A DNA stretch of 64,000 nt from Branchiostoma lanceolatum (Eukaryota > Chordata > Leptocardii > Amphioxiformes > Branchiostomatidae). This document shows positions 38,501-48,056 of this stretch, one piece after another. The stretch lies in NCBI RefSeq assembly GCF_035083965.1, contig NC_089739.1, positions 5,744,001-5,808,000 on the forward strand, given 5' to 3'. Under the pieces are notes generated by a model. The model did not search any database. It worked only from the letters and a program-made list of their open reading frames with translations, and was not told the DNA's origin. Made by a program: the position numbers and the translations under genes. Every line of letters starts with the position of its first letter. Position 1 is the stretch's first letter.

Positions 38501-39581
38501 GTTTACAAACATAGTCCAAGCTTATCTTTTCATATTTGATTGTTATTAGTTATGTGTATTCTAAGCTTATCTTTTTCTATCCATGCATCTATAGAAGGAA
38601 ACCAATATCAAGGCCTTGCAAGAGAGAGTGTCGTCAGCGAAGGATAAACTTCTCAACCTAGTGGCCCAAGTAAACCCAGATAGCGGGTTTGAATCCGCTT
38701 CAACGGTACAACGTGAGGATAGCGTCGACACCAACAAAGAAACTACGAACAAAATGACAGCCATGTATCCTGGGGGTCAGAGGTCAGCTCATGCGCATGC
38801 GCCGTCGAGAGACGTATTAACCCAGAGGCATGACGGGAAAGGAAGTGTTAAACTTTCCTCTACCTCTTCAGACACGAGTAGCTTGTCTTGTACCAGAGAA
38901 ACGGCGGTGAATTCCCCTGCGAATGGCACACCGAGCAGAACACTGCGGTACATCCAAGAGCAAGGAAACGCCATCGCGGAGGATCTCAAATACGCGGACG
39001 GCTTGTTCACGATGTCGTTGGACACCGACGGCTATCCGCCGCGAAACGGCGACCGTGATTTGTACGACTTGTACCGAAGCGAGGGGGCCTGGGACGATTA
39101 TTACTACGACCTCTCCGACTCGGATTTATCTGTTTACGACATGATGTCGGAAGACTGTGACAGAACGATGACGTATGGCGGGAGAACGCAGTCCACGATC
39201 CTGACCGGCAGTCAACTGTCGCCCGTGTTTACCGGCATGGGAAACCCCAACTTTAGATCACGTGACAGCCTCTCGTCTCTGTCGTCTGATGATGACGATG
39301 ACGACGACCTGTTGAAATTTTTCCCGCCGCCTCAGTCTATTCTTAAAAACAACCCCATTGGAGCACGTACACAACCAACGTCCACTAAACTACAAACAGT
39401 AGCTTCTATAAACTCGGCAAAACCGTTTTCAAACTCGTACAGTATTAACTTATGGAATAACATAAAGAAAGGCAGAGCCTCAAATAGCGTAGAATGCAAT
39501 GTCAAACAAACAGGTAAGAGTACGGAGTTAGTATTGTCGCCTGTAGCATTTTCGTCATCGTACCAAGACACTTTAGTATGA
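26303..39581 (+). CDS. GPR156: GPR156-like orphan class C G-protein-coupled receptor
   Basis: Coding exons: 26802-26834 (start in an exon whose acceptor is at 26302), 34427-34551, 35022-35160, 35363-35470, 36753-36878, 37260-37604, 37974-38270 and 38595-39581, for 719 residues with all phases agreeing. It has a very short N-terminus (about 20 residues, no Venus flytrap), seven membrane segments between about 20 and 290, then a long cytoplasmic tail. Landmarks shared with vertebrate GPR156 are KMSSPNLN after TM1, the KGLLLLYG segment of TM5, CTTVTLCL in TM7, and a coiled coil at about 373-415 (LLEENRTLRNLLKE, ALQERVSSAKDKL). The tail has an aspartate run and ends DTLV, a class I PDZ-type end. 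GABA-B receptors are the nearest well-known relatives. In vertebrates GPR156 couples to Gi and helps orient sensory hair cells (established for mouse and fish); the role here is unknown. Intron 1 is 7.6 kb. Confidence 0.9.
29488..29700 (+). repeat. CA microsatellite, interrupted
   Basis: (AC)n with scattered substitutions; the longest pure run is at about 29545-29590. Confidence 0.95.
30385..30645 (+). mobile_element. tRNA-headed SINE copy
   Basis: TAGATCAACTGGTAGCAGC (A-box-like) and GGGTCAAGTCCCGGGGTC (B-box-like) at tRNA-like spacing, then a non-tRNA body with CGTCTTTCGGAAGTGATGTT. An insertion in the anticodon region separates it from a true tRNA. Confidence 0.6.
30949..31292 (+). repeat. 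Tandem duplication, 172-bp unit
   Basis: Units 30949-31120 and 31121-31292 share long blocks such as TTTTATACTATCAAAACTCT and GTGCATGCTCTGTACAAAAA with scattered substitutions. Confidence 0.9.
31866..32090 (+). repeat. Dispersed repeat (family of 7105)
   Basis: See 7105-7340. Shares ACACAGACAGACCAAA and GATAAACGACAAGTT in the same order. Confidence 0.5.
34320..34410 (+). repeat. TTGA tetranucleotide microsatellite
   Basis: Degenerate (GATT)n ending 15-20 bases before the acceptor of GPR156-like exon 2, so it overlaps the likely branch-point region. Confidence 0.85.
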
Positions 39582-39739
39582 ATGAGAAGTTAATGTTTTA
39601 TGGTGTAGTCTTCTCTTTAAGATCATGAATGTTTTCATTCCTTATTCGAGTGGAAGACAAACTTAAGCAACATACATTTTTGCTGTAATCATTACCTGTT
39701 TATGGATAACAAAACTATTTGTACACAACTGAATGTTTG

Positions 39740-39880
39740 TACCTCGCCAACGTTTTGGTGACACTTTTTCCTAATGACAATACTGACTGGGTCTACTCCG
39801 CACTGCAGCTAGGTGTCGCTGCTGCACTGTGAAGAATGTGGTCCCAAACGTGACCAGCGATTTTCCAACCTATTACCAAC
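39740..39880 (-). repeat. Dispersed repeat of the hammerhead-like family
   Basis: Shares CTCCGCACTGCAGCTAGGTG and ACAATACTGACTGGGT with 7445-7580 and 45540-45560. The catalytic-like core is lost. Confidence 0.5.
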
Positions 39881-39889
39881 CTGATGGAG

Positions 39890-40310
39890 CTATTCACGGA
39901 ATGCCTGTTTATACATTTGGTTATCAATATACATATTCTAAAACTTCGATTAAAAAGCGATGTACAATGCAGACTGTGTTTCATCATCTGTATACTTAGT
40001 ATTTCTAAAGTGTTTTGAAAGAAAGTTGATTGATGTTCTACATGTACGAGATTATGAATGAATAATCATTGGGGATGATTCAAGATCCACTGGCCCACTA
40101 TTCACGGATTGCCTGTTTATACATTTGGTTATCAATATGCATATTTTATATTTTGATTAAAAAGCGATGTACAGTGCAGACTGTGTATCACCATCTGTAT
40201 ATTTCACCAGCTGTATAAAGTATTTTGAAATATAGTTGATTGGCGTTCTACATGTACGAGATTATTATGAATGAATGATCATTCCGGATGATCCAAGATC
40301 CACTGGCCCA
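39890..40310 (+). repeat. Tandem duplication including the carboxypeptidase 3-prime end
   Basis: Unit 1 (39890-40097) and unit 2 (40098-40310) are about 90% alike by eye. Unit 2 ends inside the last carboxypeptidase exon. In unit 1 the matching bases encode a decayed version of the last residues, WILNHPQ plus stop, against WILDHPE in the gene. Confidence 0.85.
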
Positions 40311-43300
40311 CCGTCAGGTACGCCGGAAACGTTTCCTCGGCCGTGGGTATGATCTGGTCCGCCGGGAGGAGGAAGCCGTACCGGCCGGTGTCGCGGAGTT
40401 CCACGGTGTAACTGTAGGTCACGCCCGCCTTGTCATAGGCCCAGTCCCGGGCACCTCCCGACACGGCATCTGTTATACACAGATAACATAACGATTCATT
40501 CGTTCTTTCGTTTCTCTCATTCATTCGTTTATTTGAAAATATCTGATCTGCTACCGACCTGGTACTAATACCTTGAACCCAACTGGGTAGTGAACCAATA
40601 GAAAATCATTTAGGGTATAGGGCGTATTCAGTCACGTGACCCTCCCCCTAGCAACGAGCACTGGCGGCCATGTTGGTGCTCACTTGATAGTGGAGCCCTA
40701 TGGAACTCTCCGTATAAATAGCAGATGTTTTCTACGCCATTCACAATTTCCCTTCGAAACGTTTTGTCTCACAATCATGGTGTTTTGCCTCGTGGTCAGA
40801 TGTTTGATTGGGACTGATAAAGCACACACTGATCGGGTAACAGTAAGATTGGTTTGGCGTTTCTCGTGTAGGTAAGGGAACATACGAAGGGACTAACGAC
40901 TGAAACAGAAGTGGATTTCTGAAATACGAAAAGCGGATCTAAATAGTTGAAGTTTGAGAATCAACGTGAGTGTATGGAAACCTTTGTATCTGGTCGAAAA
41001 GCAAAATACAGGCCCGTTGTGTAACACAGTGGCGGCACCGTGAAGTCGTTGCTTGATATACGTTCATTCATAAACTGGGGGTCTTTCAACGTCGAACTTT
41101 CCCGATCATAACGTACTCCCTGTCAGCAAAATTTCTCACGACACTCAAGACACTGTACTACGTGGTTGCAGGCCTTGGAACACTTGTATGCTGTGAACTG
41201 ATTTTATGCGTACTCTGTAAACAGTTTAGCGGCCATGTTTGTAGGCAGCTGGGGAAAACATTTCCTCGCTCGTCGATAATGGGTCATTTCCAGTAGGTGA
41301 AATTGGATTTTTGTAGCGAAAAGGATGTGAGGATGGAGACTCTTTGCATATAATAAAACAGCGATCAGACGACTTCGCATTCCTTGGAAATTTAGAGACC
41401 GTCGGACACCGAGAAACTTCGTTGCAGGGTGAGCACCAACATGGCCGCCCACGGAGGGCAGGGGTGATGACGTCACGTGAATACGCCCTATATATCTGTA
41501 TCTGTATCTGTATCTATATAGCCGGTATAACCGCCATCAGGCGTAACACACCAGCTTCGCAGGCACGCGGCGCGGCAGCAGCTGGTCATATTACACCGAA
41601 CGGTCTGTTACACCTAGTCTTTGCATATCTGACTGCAACCGTTCTTTAAAGCTACTTAGTGATGAAGCTCCTACAGTACTTGATGACAACGAGTTCCATT
41701 CTACTATGGTTCTCGGGAAATACGAATTTTTGAACACGTCAATCCTTGGCTGATAACTCTGGTACTTAAAAGCATGACTATTTCTGGTCCTCTTCTGAGC
41801 TGGCATTAGATACTTATCAGTCGGTACGTCCACAAGTTTATTAGTCATCTTGTACATCATGCAAAGTCTGGACATTGTTCTCCTGTCCTCAAGTGACATC
41901 CATTGCAGGTCTGCTTTCATTTTTGTTACACTGGCGCCCCTTTCATAGTTGTTCGTGCAGAATCTGGCAGCTTGGTTCTGCACCCTCTCGAGTTTATCTA
42001 TATCCTTCTTTGTGTATGGATCCCAAACTGTTGCAGCATATTCAAGGTTTGGTCTTACTAGAGACGTGTATGCAAGTGATTTTACCTTTGCTGGGCATGC
42101 CCACAAATTACGTTTGATCACTCCCAATGTCTGTTTAGCCTTAGTTGTTACTTTGTTGATATGGGTGTTCCACTTTAGCCCCGTTGTTAATGTAACGCCT
42201 AGGTACGGGTGGCTCTTTGCTGTTGCTAGAGCCTGTCCACAGAACTGGTAGGTGGTTACAATTGGGTTTCGTTTGTTTGTTATATGCATGATGTAACATT
42301 TTTCCGGATTAAACTGCATTAGCCATCTGCTTTGCCATTCTTCGAGTGTGTTCAAATCTTCTTGCAAAAGCTGTGAATCACTCTGTGTGGACAACTCTAT
42401 ATATAACAGGCAGTCATCGGCAAATAACCTAACATTTGAATCAAGCTGGTCTGGTAAGTCATTTATGTACAGGAGGAAGAGTAACGGTCCCAGAACAGTT
42501 CCCTGTGGTACGCCTGACGCAACTCTAACTGGAGCTGAGGCCTTGCCTTCTACCACTACCGTCTGTTCCCTATTGGTCAAGAAAGCCTTCAACCAGTTTA
42601 GTGTGGTGCCTTGAATTCCATAGTGCTCTAGTTTAGTGATGAGTCTGCTATGTGGGACTTTATCGAAAGCTTTAGTAAAATCAAGAATTGCTAGATCTAC
42701 CTGTTTTTTACTGTTCAGTGCGCCAGCTATGTCATGAGCTGTCAATATAAGCTGTGTTTCTGTGGATCGCTTTGCTCTGAATCCATGTTGGTAGTCAGTC
42801 AATATGTTGAAACTTTCTAAGTGTTTCATGACATGACTATGGATAATGTGTTCAAGTAGTTTGCAGGATATACAGGTCAGTGATACAGGTCGGTAGTTGC
42901 CGGGGACAGCTCTATCTCCCTTTTTAAAAATGGCACATATATAGATGCGATGCTTAAACTAGATGCAGTTGCAAATGGTTACATATCATTGCGTCTGGAC
43001 CTTTACCTACTTACAGTGCTTCATAACTATTACACAAAACTTTTGTGGGATATGGTTGGCCGTATGATATGGTTTCAAGACAAACAAAACAAAACAAAAC
43101 ACAATCAACTTACAGAGAATCTCGATGGAACGTCCGACCCTGTACTGAACACCATGCACAGCCCTGCTCGCACTTTCCGCTGCTAAAGCCATGGCGTTCT
43201 GAAATGGCACACACAGGCAAGGTTATCTCACTAAATTGTGTAAGACATTCCCAAAGTGGCGCAACATCTTTTTTTTTTAAATCGCCATTGGCAAGACAGC

Positions 43301-46300
43301 ACAAATGGTCGCATAACGGCGCAATCACTGCAAGCCTCTTTCTGTTGAGTTTTTGTATCACTGTAAATTTGTTTTTAATTCAGTGTGGCAACACTGCGAT
43401 TTAAAATAAAGTTATCTTGCATATATATAGTCGAAACTGAGAATGTGACATTCCAGGCGCGGCCATTTTGTTTCTAGAGGTCGCGAAGTTGGCGCAATTT
43501 CCTGGCGTAATTTAGCGCAGTTCAGTAAGATACTGGCTCGCTTGAATGCCATAATCTATTTTTGCCTGCCTAGACAGCACAGAAAATTATTCCTTCCAAA
43601 TTGGTAGAGCCGCCATTTGGGATTTATTAGCCAAACCAAATTGGCGGCGGCTAGTGGTACTAGTATCTACAAGCTGTGACGTCACGAGCAATCAACCAAT
43701 CAACGACGTACCTGCAGATGGTAGTGAGGCGGGCGTGCGTAGTCGAAGCCCCAGGGACTGATCCACAGCTGGCTGTAGGAGTGCATGGCTAGGTACACCT
43801 TGATTTCCGGGTGGTTCAGCACAAAGTCGGAAATGCCCCGTGTTTCCGGTTCGGAGAACGGCGCCATGCCGTGGTAGATGATCGAACATGGGTCGGGACT
43901 GGCGCCCGTTTCTATTTGTGATTAAAAGACAACGAAAAGGTAGGTCTTAGCGTTGCCGTTTATTGCTAAATTCAGAAGAAAATGCATTAAGTTTCCGTGT
44001 TTTTTCTTCTATCATGTCATGTTTACCTCCACGGAAGGGAAACATATTTTTGCTCCGTTTCTCCTTCTTCATGCTCTTCCTCTTCTCTTAATAACAAATA
44101 AGGTCAATGACCTTGATCAGACAGCTGTCACCATGGTTACTGGTAAAGTAGCAGACACCCCGTGGTGTTCGATTACATTATGTAGCAAGTGGCAGGACAG
44201 AGCTGGAGGGGCTGGTCACCATGTATACCAATGTGTTTTGAGTAACAATAATTAACATAGCAGTGGTTTGTTAGACTAGACCATTTGAAGATAAAACTTA
44301 CCGGCAAAGTGGTCGTCCCAGTTCCTATTTAAGTCCACACCGACGCATGGACCCGGCTGGGTGGACCGGTTCTTCCGCCATAGTCGGTTCTAGGAGTTAT
44401 GATGAATATCTACAGTACAGATCTCGTTTAACTTCCCTTCCCACGCGTTTTACACGCATTTTCTGACGCTTGTTGATTATAAATCTGGTCTTAGTTTCGA
44501 TCGTCCATACACTATGTATAAGTAAGGCCGCAGGCCGGGCAATGGGCGTGTCTTGAACAGTTGAAAGGCCCGCCACACGCGTGTGAGCCCCGCCCAAAAC
44601 TTCGCACACGAGCTCGCACGCATAATGAAAACGCGTATACACGCATACATACGAGATTGAAACGAGAATGGCATGCGCTTTAATCTGGAATCGCACGACT
44701 TTTGCACGAGATTAAATTGCGTGTGCCACGACTTTTGCACGAGATTGGCACGACTTTTAAACGCGAGTTGCACGCGTGTCGATGGGAAGTTAAACGAGAT
44801 CTGTACTGTATGTTATTTATTCCTATGAACAGTAAACCAAACAAGACATGCAGATTGACATAAGAACGTCAAACTCCTGTCGTTATATGATGATACAAAA
44901 TTTGGCCATTTCATACCATTTCACGCACTACTGTATACTCTACAGTAGTGGGTCACCTATTCTGAGGAAGGCTTACTCTCCAAGCAGAGGATGGGTTCCG
45001 GCAGGTTTTTGACGTGTTTTAGGCGTTTTTGTCGGGCTTTCTGCTTTGTCATTTTTTGTAAAAGTAGAAAGTCCGACAAAAACGCCTAAAACACCCCAGA
45101 AACCTGCCGGAACCCATCCTTTGCTTGGAGAGTAAGGAAGGCTGTGGAGTCAGCCTAACCATCGTTTTGTACGGTTTGAAACAAGGTAAAACTGGATTTA
45201 GCATCTCTGCCTACCTCAGGCGCCGCCCAGGTGTAGATGTAGCCGTCGATATTGAAGACAGGTGTGAAGTACCAGTCGAGTTCATCCAGCAGTCGTGTGA
45301 CGGTTGGATCCGACCCGTACTGACGGGTGAACTGGCGAAACAGTACGATTACTGAAGGCATGGCCTGGGACGTAGATGATCTCATGCGTTCCGTTTAAAG
45401 CAGGGAAATTTACAGAGATTAATAACTTCATCGGTTTTCCGTGAATAACTTCAGGTTGGAGAATGACTGAATAGCAAAGTTCTTTTATTCACAATGTAGT
45501 ATTGACAAGAGCCAACGTTTCGATGACTGACATCTTCATCAGGGCAATACTGACTGGTTCACCGTGCACCGACGCTAGATGTTACTACTAACAATGTAGT
45601 CCGAAAGTATTGTTACATTAATAGATGTAGCAAAAGATAGCACTGTTAACAGTAACGCCTAGCTTCAGTGCACATTGAAGCAGCCAGTATTGCCCTGATG
45701 AAGATGACAGACAGTCATCGAAACGTTGGCTCTCGTAAAATACTTGGTTGTGAATAAAAGAACTTCGATATTCAGTCATTCTCCAACCTGAAATTATTCA
45801 CGGAAAACCGATGAAGTTACTCATCTCTGTGAATTTCCCTGCTCTAAACGGAACACATCTACGTCCCAGGCCATGCCGGTATCTGCTATTTTGATGAAAG
45901 AGTCGACAAGTTGGCAGCATACGGAGAACTGGATCAAACAGCATCCGATGTGCTAAACATCGTTGCAACGACCTGCCTAGCCAAACGTAAAAGCCCACCT
46001 GGTCCATCTAAAGATTAATGGTAAGGGATCTCAATAGAGGAGAGGGTTCAAAGGTTCTTCATGGGGGAGAGGGATGGTGGTGGTTCAAATGCATAGTTTT
46101 CAAATGAACAAAATGCACAATTACCAGTCGTGGATTCAAATCTAAACTTTAACATGATTGGGGAAAGTCACCAGAAGAAGAAATATATTTTCTTGTTCGA
46201 CTAATAGAAGCAAGCAGATGTGTTTTTATAAACATAATCAAAGAAAAGTAAGGTTTGTGTTAGTGTGTTGTCTTTGTGGTCTTGTAAACCTAGCTCGTCT

Positions 46301-47988
46301 ATATTGTTTAGAAAGACTTTTAAGATCTGTTCTGGATTACCATTTTGTAGTTTTTTTTAGTTGACCCTACAAACGTCATTGTGTTTTTTTTGTTTTGTGT
46401 CCAGAAATGCTTCTATGACTGATGATACGTTATGTATAACAAGATCTACTTCGGATCAACTGACCTGATCTATGGCGTACAGAACCGTAGCTGTTGAGAT
46501 CCACTCCCGACAGTGGATGGCGGCGTCGATCCAGATGGCAGGCTTCGTCTCACCGGAAGTGGACGGCTTTCCGAGCTAGGTTAGTAAGTAAAAAAAAGTG
46601 TAGCAAGGCTGAGATGTTCAAAAATTGTAAGCACCGCTATTTCACTATCGCGGCGCCCTCGCTTCAATCGCGCTGCGACCGAGTGATTTCAGATTGATAG
46701 AACGCTCAATGAATTCCATGGGTGATAAAACACGAATCTTGTTTGCGCTTTGTGTGTTTTGTTGAATGTCTTTTCAATCCTAACATTTATATTTTACATG
46801 AAATTCCAATGATGAAGTCAATAGTTAAACAAGTCCAATTTAGGTCGCTGCGAGGTTGCAGGCCGATCGCCATCTGATGGAATGGGGGGAGGGGGCTAAC
46901 AGACCTTGAGTCCTTGTTTTTACTAAAAGCATCTACTGATGAATGTGCATTGGTCCTTGTGACGTATTTCACAACCTGTGCTTCAAAAGATTATCGCTTC
47001 AACCTACCTTTAGAGTTTTTATAGATCGTCCTTCAAAGGTTGCCGCTTCGCTGGACAGAGTCGCGATTTGTGGATAGGTTTGCTGCACGTCCGTTATAAA
47101 ATCGTCAATCTGTCAAAAATCGAAGGGGTAAAAGTTGTGACATTCAATTGTGTTGAGACAAAGAGAGCAATTAGTATATCATAAAGTAAGAGCCGGAGTT
47201 CGATCATGTTGTAAGGGATTGCATTCGTGAATTTTCGGATGGTGACGTAAAGCCGTATGAGGGAGCTTGAGGCGTAAGCCTACAGCGTCAAACCTCTGCA
47301 CGTAAAAGAACCCAACACACTTAGCGAAAGAGTGGGGGTGAATGACCCGGGGTCCTTGGCTAAATACGCGAGCTGTAGCAAAGCCACGTGCACATTGCAC
47401 TACTAGCTAACGAAAAAGCATATTGCTTTGTCCTCAATCTGAGGTTCGATCATTTTACCTTTTCTAACGTTTTTATCTTTACCTGCATATTTCTAAATAT
47501 ACAATCTTATACAATCTCTAATCAAACAACCTTATCATAATTGTTATGATTTACATGTTCAATGCACAAAATGCAAAGTGAAAGGAATACAACATTACCT
47601 CATTCCACTCGTGATAAACGCTGAAGTCAAAGTCGTTCACCCTTGCCGGCCGTCCAGCAGTTCGCGCCCTGGCCTTGTGGTTGTCCTGCATGTGTTTCTC
47701 CACCGCCTGCCGGACGTTACCTATCATGGTGTGGTAAGGAATGCTATGCTGCTGGAGAAGGTCTAGAACAGCCGGCAGGTTGTCTCTGGGTACATGAACA
47801 TCCACGGTTTGGTTAACGTGGGAAGGTGGTTTCCAGAAGTCCAACTGAAAAAGGAAAGGAACAAGAGATGAGAGAGGCCAGATTTCACCCCTTCAAAGTC
47901 CAATCTTCTTGACGAGCATACTTCCAGTGCTATGTAAGATATACCGTAAAATGAGGTTTTTGGAAACAAACACACACACAAACACACA

Positions 47989-48056
<68 letters not shown>

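Noticed and set aside
45332-45354. An earlier acceptor for carboxypeptidase exon 6 (CTTCAG then TAATC)
   Set aside because: It gives the wrong phase and lengthens the conserved spacing between WIS and YGSDP. The GCCAG then TTC acceptor fits both.
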